Below are positions 1-6,008 of a DNA stretch of 19,577 nucleotides, in pieces. This DNA comes from WANQ01 sp964448055. Lineage in GTDB: Archaea; Thermoproteota; Thermoprotei_A; Sulfolobales; WANQ01. The stretch covers positions 1 to 19,577 of the forward strand of contig CAYUVB010000028.1 of the NCBI GenBank assembly GCA_964448055.1, read 5' to 3'. Both the position numbers and the translations under genes were made by a program. Numbering within the stretch: position 1 is the stretch's first letter; each line of letters opens with the position of its first letter. The notes under the pieces are model-generated. The model did no database searches. It saw nothing but the letters and a program-made list of their open reading frames with translations, and was not told the origin of the DNA.

Positions 1-1
1 C

Positions 2-919
2 TCTCCGCTAACACTTGCTGAGTACTTGAGGAGATTAGTATTCCTTGTAGGGGAGCTCATGAGTATGTTTCCGACCGGGATACCCCTCATAACATTGCCT
101 CACCTACTTAAGTTGGCAGCATTCTATATCTTTATGGTATTCTTCTTCTCCTTGATTGCTTACTCAGCCATCAGGACTAAGCTTGGGAGAGGGATGCTCG
201 TATGTATTGGGGTAGCTCTCCCTATACTAGCTATCGGAACTAGGGGTGTTATGGCGTTTAATATCTTCGGGTATACCTGGGGCCCCCATTACCTTCAACA
301 CCTAACCCCAGTGATCGCGCTAGCTATAGGTGTCGGAGCAGACGCATTACTCAAGGACTTGAAGGGGATCACGAGCAAGGTAAGGACTTTTACATTGAGG
401 AGATTAGCGGGGTACGTCAGTAAGTCCTGCATACTGCTTATCCTGTTGTTCATGTTGCTATGGCCTTTCACGACAGCATTAGGTATTCTCGCTTACCTAG
501 ATAGGGCAGGATGTACCAATAAGCCGTTCCTAGAAACAGTAGAATGGTTGAAAAAGGAGTTCGATGGGAAAGTCCCAGTATACGTCGATATATCTAAAAC
601 ATCCTCACCACGTCTAATGCTCTACGAACTCATGGTCCTCGGGAATCTCTACGTATATCCTCAGTATGATCAACTACTTCAAGAACGCCTTAAAGACCCG
701 CATAAAGCAAGGATATACTTCCTCAAAGAATTCAAGAGGTTCTTAGACAACGTTAGGGATAAGGGAACCGGAGTAATGGTGATTGGCGTCGATACCAGAA
801 CCAAAGACATCTGTCAGTACCTACTCAGTGAAGAATACGAAGTGGTGACCGAGTATCTAGTCAGTAGTTGCTTCAGGAAGCCGCTCTATAAGTTAATAGT
901 GATAGAATTCAAAGGATAA
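2..919 (+). CDS. Multi-pass membrane protein, C-terminal part (possible GT-C type glycosyltransferase)
   Basis: The reading frame is open to the left edge, so the true start lies outside the window; the first TTG at 26 is probably internal. Counting from that TTG, hydrophobic segments lie near residues 28-49, 57-80, 88-109 and 134-157, followed by a soluble domain of about 135 residues. This layout, with a hydrophobic core and a soluble C-terminal domain, resembles archaeal GT-C/PMT-like membrane glycosyltransferases, but no catalytic motif is visible in the part present. Codon use favours ctc, gtc, ccc and ggg more than the AT-rich genes downstream, which hints at a different origin. The family assignment is inference; membrane location is well supported. 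Confidence 0.6.
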   Translation, partial: SPLTLAEYLRRLVFLVGELMSMFPTGIPLITLPHLLKLAAFYIFMVFFFSLIAYSAIRTKLGRGMLVCIGVALPILAIGTRGVMAFNIFGYTWGPHYLQHLTPVIALAIGVGADALLKDLKGITSKVRTFTLRRLAGYVSKSCILLILLFMLLWPFTTALGILAYLDRAGCTNKPFLETVEWLKKEFDGKVPVYVDISKTSSPRLMLYELMVLGNLYVYPQYDQLLQERLKDPHKARIYFLKEFKRFLDNVRDKGTGVMVIGVDTRTKDICQYLLSEEYEVVTEYLVSSCFRKPLYKLIVIEFKG

Positions 920-956
920 TCGTAGGAATCACCGGCTTCTAACAATGTACCTTACG

Positions 957-1640
957 TTAGATAGTGTGTTTGATACCGTTCTTCTTTAAGGTTTTTGCGA
1001 TTGATCTTACGTCTTGCGTTGATGTTATTTTAACACAGCTATTTCTTCTATTTTAGCATCCGTTATCCTCATTAGACAGAAGAGAGCTCTGCACATATCC
1101 AAGTACATATGGTGGTGCTTTATGGCTTAGCTTTAACAGATGAAGGATACGGGAATAACTCTTTAATTGTTTCTCTATCGTATCCCAAGAACTTTAGCGT
1201 AAGCCTTGATGGGTGAATAGTGCTCACTATTGCATCTCTAGTACTATACATGCTGTACATATGTGCTGAAAGTACTTCCCACTCCTCCCCTAGCTAACTG
1301 TGTCAGTGGTTTTCAAATAGTAGTCTTGATATTCTGCATGCTGTTCTAAGTCTTGTTAGCCTTGAGTAAGTAGTTACATTACTAGCTTGGTTTTTCACGT
1401 AGTATGCTCTTATCTTTAGGAATATTGGGTACTCCTCTGGAAATTCCTCTCTAACCTCCTTGTAGTAATTTATCTACATGCACCCTATGTAGCTCATCAA
1501 TATAGTTTGTCGTAATGCTAGCTCTTACTAGTACCCACTTCGATGATTCTTCAGTATAAAGGGAAAGCTGGGGGTATTTAAGGGGGTAGAAATTCTGATG
1601 GTTCTCTGATGGCTCCAGGTCTGTTCATCGCTGATGATCA
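957..1640 (-). pseudogene. Degraded gene of unknown family (stops and frameshifts)
   Basis: This 737-base gap (920-1656) has no intact frame but is not random. On the minus strand, protein-like stretches follow one another. From about 1637 to 1460 one reads ...SLYTEESSKWVLVRASITTN... before a stop. From about 1480 to 1105 a second frame reads ...EEFPEEYPIFLKIRAYYVKN... and, past two in-frame stops, ...EWEVLSAHMYSMYSTRDAIV.... From about 1105 to 957 shorter pieces end in SIAKTLKKNGIKHTI and a stop. One frame change lies near 1470 and others lie near 1110 and 995. The last piece faintly recalls the end of LAGLIDADG endonucleases, but that is a guess. The sequence shows a relic gene; its family is unknown to me. 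Confidence 0.5.
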
Positions 1641-1656
1641 GCTGAGACAGGTTCAA

Positions 1657-2013
1657 TCATCTAACGGTGTCATTTATCCCCGTGTCATCATCTCTTGAAC
1701 TAATGTATTTGCGAATTACCTCTACATCTAAGATTATCTCATACAAATATTTATCATTTGTTTTCACTATCCTTATTCCTTGTCTTGCTAATTTGTCTTT
1801 AAGGTGTTCATTCCTATAGATCGAGTCAAGAATTTCTGAAAATCTAGGCTTTAAGCCGTGTTTGTAATACCTATATAAGCCTAATGCACTTAACCTAACT
1901 TCTTTTTGACCTGCAGCATGTGCTAACGAAAGAATTTTCATACCATTACGTTTAAGATATTCTCTCAGCGTAGTATCAAAGTCTCTTAGTAGGTCATCTA
2001 TACCAGTGTTCAT
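1657..2013 (-). CDS. Unknown 118-residue protein
   Basis: I do not recognise this family. The protein starts at ATG 2013, four bases after the stop of the zinc-ribbon gene, so it is the third gene of a tight operon (ASCH protein, mini zinc ribbon, this gene). The first 75 residues look mostly helical and basic, with an LREYLKRNGMKIL helix and a LYRYYKHGLKPRF segment. A short strand-rich part (IRIVKTNDKYLYEIILDVEV) follows, then an acidic tail. There are no cysteines, membrane segments or signal peptide. Linkage to an ASCH domain and a zinc ribbon suggests a nucleic-acid-related role, but this rests on context alone. Confidence 0.65.
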   Translation of the reverse strand: MNTGIDDLLRDFDTTLREYLKRNGMKILSLAHAAGQKEVRLSALGLYRYYKHGLKPRFSEILDSIYRNEHLKDKLARQGIRIVKTNDKYLYEIILDVEVIRKYISSRDDDTGINDTVR

Positions 2014-2017
2014 AAAA

Positions 2018-2164
2018 TTATTCCTCCCAGCCTTTTACTTCATGAAATGTGTTTGTTTTGCATTTTGGGCAATACACATATATTTTCTCAAAATCTTTAA
2101 TGTTGTAGCTAACGTATAATTTACGTATATTGCCGCATTTAGTACATTGTAATATCCAAACCAT
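2018..2164 (-). CDS. 48-residue zinc ribbon protein
   Basis: This short gene runs from ATG at 2164 to TAA at 2018. It encodes 48 residues with two CxxC pairs: C7/C10 (CTKCGN) and C32/C35 (YCPKCKTNTFHEV). The spacing is that of a rubredoxin-like zinc ribbon, and the second knuckle resembles that of ribosomal protein eL42. It starts two bases after the stop of the ASCH gene and ends four bases before the ATG of the 118-residue gene, so the three are very likely co-transcribed. A structural zinc site that binds RNA or protein is the obvious role; the exact function is unknown. The cysteine spacing and tight operon fit make a chance ORF unlikely. Confidence 0.7.
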   Translation of the reverse strand: MVWILQCTKCGNIRKLYVSYNIKDFEKIYVYCPKCKTNTFHEVKGWEE

Positions 2165-2166
2165 AT

Positions 2167-2745
2167 TTAACCCCTTAGTATACCTAGATCAATTAGCATT
2201 TTCAGTACCTTTCTTAGCGTTTTCCTGACTATATTCCTTTTATTCAATGTACCATATAAGTTTATTGATGTTTTACGTATGCTATTGGTTCTTGTAAGAT
2301 CCATCAATATTTTTACTTCGTTCTCGGATATTTTATCCTTAAGATATCTTAGGGCTATCCTAGCTAAGTCGCCTGGTTCTAGTCCTAAATATGGATGCTC
2401 TGGTTCCAAGTTATCTAATCTTTGTACTACGTCAAATTCTATTATCGTTACTATGTCATCTGGCTTTACATCCCCGTAGGCTTTCTTTAAATGTCTAAGT
2501 AAATCATCTACGCTTTTAAATCCATCAATCTTTGCATCTCTTTCATCTAGTTCTTTTACACGTTTATATCTTACATTAGTTACCTTTATTTTTGCTATAG
2601 GTCTACCTCCTCCATGTAATATCATCTCATTATATTTAGGCTTAACTAACCCTAACCTTATTGTTGCCTTTTTCTTACCACTAAGTATCAAGTCTATGTA
2701 TTCTCCCTTAACCATTAAATGTCTTCCTAGATACTTTGGTCTCAT
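2167..2745 (-). CDS. ASCH domain (PUA-like) protein with C-terminal helical domain
   Basis: Residues 1-110 fit the ASCH family, a PUA-like beta barrel thought to bind RNA: the early LMVKGEYIDLILSGKKKATIR carries the family's GxKxxTxR motif, and the domain ends in a KPDDIVTIIEFDV strand. Residues 118-192 are helical and end in a possible winged-helix-like part. ASCH proteins are linked to RNA metabolism or translation, and some have ribonuclease activity; which applies here cannot be told. The start at ATG 2745 is supported by a TATA-like GTATTTA on the minus strand about 26-32 bases upstream, so the transcript is probably leaderless. It is the first gene of a three-gene operon with a mini zinc ribbon and an unknown protein. 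Confidence 0.8.
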   Translation of the reverse strand: MRPKYLGRHLMVKGEYIDLILSGKKKATIRLGLVKPKYNEMILHGGGRPIAKIKVTNVRYKRVKELDERDAKIDGFKSVDDLLRHLKKAYGDVKPDDIVTIIEFDVVQRLDNLEPEHPYLGLEPGDLARIALRYLKDKISENEVKILMDLTRTNSIRKTSINLYGTLNKRNIVRKTLRKVLKMLIDLGILRG

Positions 2746-2770
2746 AGTATCTTGCCTAGATAGTTATCGA

Positions 2771-2777
2771 TAAATAC
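2771..2777 (-). promoter_or_regulatory. TATA box of the ASCH operon
   Basis: The minus strand reads GTATTTA here, 26-32 bases before the ATG at 2745. That distance places transcription start at or next to the start codon, consistent with a leaderless mRNA. Inferred from spacing and base composition only. Confidence 0.45.
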
Positions 2778-2822
2778 TATTATCCCTCTTAGTTACTACC
2801 GTAGGTATTGCGGAGAATATAA

Positions 2823-2888
2823 GGGCTAATGATGAAGTGATTAGTCAGAGCTTGACGCTATGATGAGGGGCCAAAGCGCTGAACAATA
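2823..2888 (+). ncRNA. Candidate C/D box guide sRNA 1 upstream of radA
   Basis: A perfect C box ATGATGA lies at 2829-2835, a perfect C' box ATGATGA at 2860-2866 and a perfect D box CTGA at 2879-2882. The C'-to-D spacing is exactly 12 bases (GGGGCCAAAGCG), the usual archaeal guide spacing. The D' box is weak (CAGA at 2846-2849 after a 10-base spacer). Total length, about 60-66 bases, is typical of archaeal C/D sRNAs, which guide 2'-O-methylation of rRNA or tRNA with L7Ae, Nop5 and fibrillarin. The D guide would pair with CGCUUUGGCCCC and methylate the U opposite the fifth base from D. The target was not identified. Confidence 0.6.
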
Positions 2889-2957
2889 ATTTCCTCTTAG
2901 AATTCACTAAAATACTATATATTCAAGAGTAATTTTACTAGTAGAGTGTAGGATAAC

Positions 2958-3026
2958 TCGTACGATGATGATTGAGCCCCTGAGCCGAAGATTAACTATG
3001 TGGATCCTTCAGCGGCACTGAGTAAC
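2958..3026 (+). ncRNA. Candidate C/D box guide sRNA 2 upstream of radA
   Basis: A C box ATGATGA is at 2965-2971, a D' box CTGA at 2980-2983, a degenerate C' (ATGTGGA) at 2998-3004 and a D box CTGA at 3018-3021. The C'-to-D guide is 13 bases (TCCTTCAGCGGCA). The C-to-D' spacer is only 8 bases, or 11 if the overlapping ACGATGA at 2962-2968 is the C box. The overall length fits an archaeal guide sRNA, and the placement 70 bases after another candidate supports it, but the C' box has two mismatches. Confidence is lower than for its neighbour. Confidence 0.45.
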
Positions 3027-3087
3027 GCTATTAGTTTCGCCCAAGTCTGAGTAACTTAAAGGAAGTTTGGGTCAACCGCTAATCTAG

Positions 3088-3145
3088 TATTAAGACTTAA
3101 AACTAGTGAAGTGTAGGTCAAACATAGTTAGTGGAGTAGGTGGTG
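3088..3145 (+). promoter_or_regulatory. radA promoter and ribosome binding site
   Basis: An AT-rich TATA-like stretch (TATTAAGACTTAAAAC) begins at 3088, about 50-65 bases before the TTG start at 3153. A GGTGGTG ribosome site at 3139-3145 lies seven bases before that TTG. It matches the crenarchaeal 16S tail and fixes the start. Positions are read directly; the TATA assignment is inferred. Confidence 0.45.
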
Positions 3146-3152
3146 TTGCATA

Positions 3153-4106
3153 TTGAGTAAAAAAATTAAGTCGATAACAGATCTACCCGGTATAGGCCCA
3201 TCTACAGCATCGAAGTTAATGGATGCTGGATATGTTACGATAGAAAAAATAGCAGTAGCAACAGCACAAGAGCTTTCAGCAGCTACAGGAATTCCGTTAA
3301 GTACGGCTCAGAAAATCATTAAGGCTGCACGAGAAGCGCTTGATATTAGATTCAAGACGGCAAAGGAGGTAAAGCAGGAGCGGTTAAATGTGGGTAAAAT
3401 AACAACTAGTAGCAAAAACCTAGACGACCTACTAGGTGGGGGAGTAGAGACTAGAACTATAACGGAGTTCTTCGGGGAATTTGGTACTGGCAAAACCCAA
3501 ATATGTCATCAACTCTCAGTAAACGTTCAACTTCCGCCAGAAAGAGGGGGGCTTGGTGGCAAAGCAGTATACTTAGATACAGAAGGGACCTTTAGATGGG
3601 AACGAATAGAAGCAATGGCTAAGGCTTTAGGATTAGACCCTGATAATGTCATGGAGAATATATATTACATAAGAATAATAAATAGCGATCACCAGATGGC
3701 TGTAGTAGATGAATTATTCAAATTAGTACCAGAGAATAACATAAAATTAGTAGTCGTAGACTCTATTATGGGGTATTTCAGAGCCGAATATCCTGGTCGT
3801 GAAAACTTAGCTATAAGACAACAAAAACTGAACAAACATCTTCACCAATTGATGAGGCTAGCTGAAATCTATGATGTAGCCGTAGTAATAACCAATCAAG
3901 TAATGGCACGTCCAGACGTATTCTATGGTGACCCTACACAAGCTGTTGGAGGCCATGTTCTATATCATGCGCCAGGCGTTAGAGTTCAATTAAGGAAGAG
4001 TAGAGGGAACAAGAGAATAGCAAGAATAGTAGATGCGCCTCACCTGCCGGAGGGCGAAGCAGTATTTGTTATAACTGAATGGGGTATAAGAGATCCTGAA
4101 GAGTAA
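3153..4106 (+). CDS. radA: DNA repair and recombination protein RadA
   Basis: RadA is the archaeal RecA/Rad51 recombinase, which forms ATP-dependent filaments on single-stranded DNA and catalyses strand exchange. The 317-residue length is normal. Residues 1-65 form the helix-hairpin-helix DNA-binding domain (LPGIGPSTASKL). FKTA at 67-70 is the FxxA-type motif that links protomers. Walker A is GEFGTGKTQ at 108-116, the catalytic Glu is E144 in LDTEGTF, and Walker B is LVVVDS at 199-204. FRAEYPGREN follows, and the L2 loop region (GDPTQAVGGHV) is intact. The TTG start is set by the GGTGGTG site seven bases upstream. The gene stands behind two candidate sRNAs and is followed after 14 bases by a membrane protease gene. 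Confidence 0.97.
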   Translation: MSKKIKSITDLPGIGPSTASKLMDAGYVTIEKIAVATAQELSAATGIPLSTAQKIIKAAREALDIRFKTAKEVKQERLNVGKITTSSKNLDDLLGGGVETRTITEFFGEFGTGKTQICHQLSVNVQLPPERGGLGGKAVYLDTEGTFRWERIEAMAKALGLDPDNVMENIYYIRIINSDHQMAVVDELFKLVPENNIKLVVVDSIMGYFRAEYPGRENLAIRQQKLNKHLHQLMRLAEIYDVAVVITNQVMARPDVFYGDPTQAVGGHVLYHAPGVRVQLRKSRGNKRIARIVDAPHLPEGEAVFVITEWGIRDPEE

Positions 4107-4120
4107 ACCTCCAACATAAT

Positions 4121-4915
4121 ATGGGAACATCGATGTTTAGTTATACACTAATTAAAGCTTTGGTAACATTAGGGGTCTTTACGTATCTATCAATACTTGA
4201 TGTAAAAACTAGAGAAATTAATCCAAAAATATGGATATACCTAATACCTGTTGTAGCGTTACTAACAGCAATAGAAATAATATCTCATGGAGCATACACC
4301 ATAGTATCATTATTCGTAATAGGTATTATGATCAATACGATAATAGCTGTACTTTTCTATTACTTTAATCTATTTGGAGGTGCAGACATGTTCGGATTAA
4401 TAACACTGAGTATAGCTGTACCCATATGTAATGATATGTTATACAATAGATTAATAATATTGAAACAATTGCTAATACCATTGTATGCAAGTATTATAGG
4501 CGTTGTTTTGTCCATAGTATTCTTTGCATACAATGTTGTTAAGAAGAATTGGAATAAACTTCCTAATGTAAGAAGTAAAGGTAAAATCTTCTTGTTGTTT
4601 ATGGGTATACCAGTAACTGTAAATAGATATGTAAACGGTATGAAATTCTTTTATCCATTAACCATATACAAATGTCAAGAAGTTAGAAAGAACAATCCTT
4701 GCACCATAAGTGTTAGATACGGTTTTAACATAGATGAGGAGTATCAAGACCATGTACGAAGACTTAGGGAGTATCTAAATAAGGGTTTAATATTAGAAAA
4801 CAACATTATTTGGATAACATACGGCTTACCCTTTATAGTTAATCTTACCATAGCGTATGCGTTAATCTTAGCGAATATAGATATAATATTATTTAGGTTG
4901 TTAGGGATAATTTAA
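4121..4915 (+). CDS. Prepilin/preflagellin peptidase-like membrane aspartic protease (A24 family)
   Basis: Type IV prepilin peptidases cut class III signal peptides of archaeal pilins and archaellins at the cytoplasmic membrane face. The two family aspartates are visible: D27 in SILDVKTREI, after the first membrane helix, and D89 in the GGAD form of the GxGD motif (FNLFGGADMF). Membrane helices lie near residues 6-26, 36-54, 58-82, 91-106 and 114-138. A cytoplasmic stretch with two cysteines and many charges follows (about 140-225), then a final helix at about 228-262. At 264 residues it fits the archaeal PibD/FlaK/EppA range. Start ATG 4121 lacks a clear ribosome site; M5 is an alternative. 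No pilin genes are nearby, so the substrate is unknown. Confidence 0.85.
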   Translation: MGTSMFSYTLIKALVTLGVFTYLSILDVKTREINPKIWIYLIPVVALLTAIEIISHGAYTIVSLFVIGIMINTIIAVLFYYFNLFGGADMFGLITLSIAVPICNDMLYNRLIILKQLLIPLYASIIGVVLSIVFFAYNVVKKNWNKLPNVRSKGKIFLLFMGIPVTVNRYVNGMKFFYPLTIYKCQEVRKNNPCTISVRYGFNIDEEYQDHVRRLREYLNKGLILENNIIWITYGLPFIVNLTIAYALILANIDIILFRLLGII

Positions 4916-4929
4916 TCGGGACAAGCTTA

Positions 4930-5475
4930 ATGGTGTGCTTAAGAACAATAATATGGGCTCCATGGAGATCTTCATATATAAAAAGCGTATCAAAGGCAAG
5001 TAAAAAGCCTAAGTCCCGATGCCTATTTTGCGACCTTAAAAATAAAGATGATGATGACGTATACATACTGTTTAGAGGTAGTAGAAACTATGTAGTATTA
5101 AATGCATATCCTTATACGACAGGACACTTAATGATAGTGCCATATGAACACGTAGATACAGTAGAAAAGCTTGATGATGAAACTTTAATCGAAATGATGA
5201 AGTTAATGAAATTTATGATCCAAGTGTTACGTGAGGAATATAATCCCGATGGATTTAATATTGGAATAAATATTGGTAGGGCTGCAGGTGCGGGTATAGA
5301 GGATCATGTACACCTACATATAGTTCCACGATGGGTTGGCGATGCCAATTTTATGTCAACTATTGCATCAACACGTGTATTACCGGAAGCACTAGAAGAT
5401 ACATATAAAAAACTTAAGAACAGAATTAGAGTACATATGACAGCAAAAGAGAAGGTAAATGAAATCAACCTATGA
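4930..5475 (+). CDS. HIT family nucleotide hydrolase/transferase
   Basis: HIT proteins hydrolyse or transfer nucleotides from dinucleoside polyphosphates or nucleotide adducts. The histidine triad is intact: H126-V-H128-L-H130 in EDHVHLHIVPRW, H128 being the expected nucleophile. A CLFC pair at C31/C34 suggests a zinc site, as in zinc-containing members related to Ap4A phosphorylase or galactose-1-phosphate uridylyltransferase. The IWAPWRSSYI start is typical of that branch. Length is 181 residues. It starts 14 bases after the stop of the prepilin-peptidase gene and is probably co-transcribed. Its TGA stop lies inside the C box of a candidate sRNA. The exact substrate cannot be read from sequence. 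Confidence 0.92.
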   Translation: MVCLRTIIWAPWRSSYIKSVSKASKKPKSRCLFCDLKNKDDDDVYILFRGSRNYVVLNAYPYTTGHLMIVPYEHVDTVEKLDDETLIEMMKLMKFMIQVLREEYNPDGFNIGINIGRAAGAGIEDHVHLHIVPRWVGDANFMSTIASTRVLPEALEDTYKKLKNRIRVHMTAKEKVNEINL

Positions 5476-5537
5476 TGTAGTCCTCGATCACTGAAATAAT
5501 AAAACTAGATGATGAGAGCGGGGTTTTACTGAGGAAA
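5467..5537 (+). ncRNA. C/D box guide sRNA overlapping the HIT gene stop
   Basis: All four boxes are present with correct spacing. C is ATGATGT at 5472-5478 (last base off consensus), followed by a 12-base guide AGTCCTCGATCA and D' CTGA at 5491-5494. After a 14-base spacer comes a perfect C' ATGATGA at 5509-5515, a 13-base guide GAGCGGGGTTTTA and D CTGA at 5529-5532. This is the standard layout of an archaeal double-guide 2'-O-methylation sRNA bound by L7Ae, Nop5 and fibrillarin. The HIT stop codon (5473-5475) lies in the C box, so the sRNA may be processed from the mRNA tail. Predicted targets are UGAUCGAGGACU and UAAAACCCCGCUC; their location in rRNA or tRNA was not determined. Confidence 0.75.
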
Positions 5538-5581
5538 TATTGTAACAACTAGACTGGTTGTTACTGTTAGGGTGTGTATTC

Positions 5582-5830
5582 ATGGGTATGGATGAGTATA
5601 AGGAGTTATTGGAATTAGTAGAGGAGTACACTTGTGGCTCTCAGTTAAGATACAGATTTAGAGTAAAGGATACGAACATAGTTCTTAACATTAGTGCTAA
5701 CTCGATAGATGAGGCATGGAGTAAGGCTATAAAAATGTTTAATGAATTAGGGATAAACGAGGTGATAGAAGAGGTCAAGAGGAGGTATAAAGAAGGTCTA
5801 CAAAGATATCTTGAGAAAAGTAAGACGTAA
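5582..5830 (+). CDS. Unknown small protein (82 residues)
   Basis: I do not recognise this family. The ATG at 5582 is chosen over an in-frame TTG at 5558 because AGGGTG at 5569-5574 lies seven bases upstream of it. The protein is charged and soluble. It has a helix (MDEYKELLELVEEY), two short strands around RYRFRVKDTNIVLNIS, a helix with DEAWSKAIKMF and a long basic C-terminal helix (VIEEVKRRYKEGLQRYLEK). This alpha/beta layout suits a small nucleic-acid- or protein-binding domain. It begins about 45 bases after a C/D box sRNA and ends about 50 bases before the tRNA-Ser gene. No catalytic motif is visible. Confidence 0.65.
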   Translation: MGMDEYKELLELVEEYTCGSQLRYRFRVKDTNIVLNISANSIDEAWSKAIKMFNELGINEVIEEVKRRYKEGLQRYLEKSKT

Positions 5831-5878
5831 CAATTGCTTTAAAGTCTTATAAACTTCATATACTTAAAACATAATAAC

Positions 5879-5992
5879 GCCGGGGTGGCCGAGCGGTCCA
5901 AGGCGGTGGGCTCGAGAATTTCCGGCTACCTCTTCGGGAGACCCACTGCCCCGTGAAGGGGCGCGCGGGTTCGAATCCCGCCCCCGGCGCCA
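5879..5992 (+). tRNA. tRNA-Ser(CGA) with intron, CCA encoded
   Basis: The acceptor stem GCCGGGG pairs with CCCCGGC, followed by G73 and an encoded CCA at 5990-5992. The anticodon stem GTGGG (5906-5910) pairs with CCCAC (5942-5946), and the anticodon is CGA at 5913-5915. A long variable arm (GCCCC...GGGGC) and the GCGGG/CCCGC T stem follow. The long variable arm with G73 and CGA makes it serine, not leucine. An intron of about 24 bases interrupts the anticodon loop after position 37. AT-rich TATA-like sequence lies at about 5859-5870. Confidence 0.92.
5917..5940 (+). other. tRNA-Ser intron (about 24 nt, canonical 37/38 site)
   Basis: Removing these bases restores a seven-base anticodon loop (CTCGAGA). 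CTCG at 5911-5914 can pair with CGGG at 5935-5938, giving the four-base central helix of a bulge-helix-bulge splice motif cut by the archaeal tRNA endonuclease. The inner helix is weak, so the exact ends may shift by a base or two. Confidence 0.7.
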
Positions 5993-6008
5993 AGTATTTC
6001 TAAGAATA

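Noticed and set aside
1594..1650. C/D box-like motifs (TGATGG, TGATGA, CTGA) in the gap before the 118-residue gene
   Set aside because: C-to-D spacings are only about four bases, too short for a guide, and no second guide fits.
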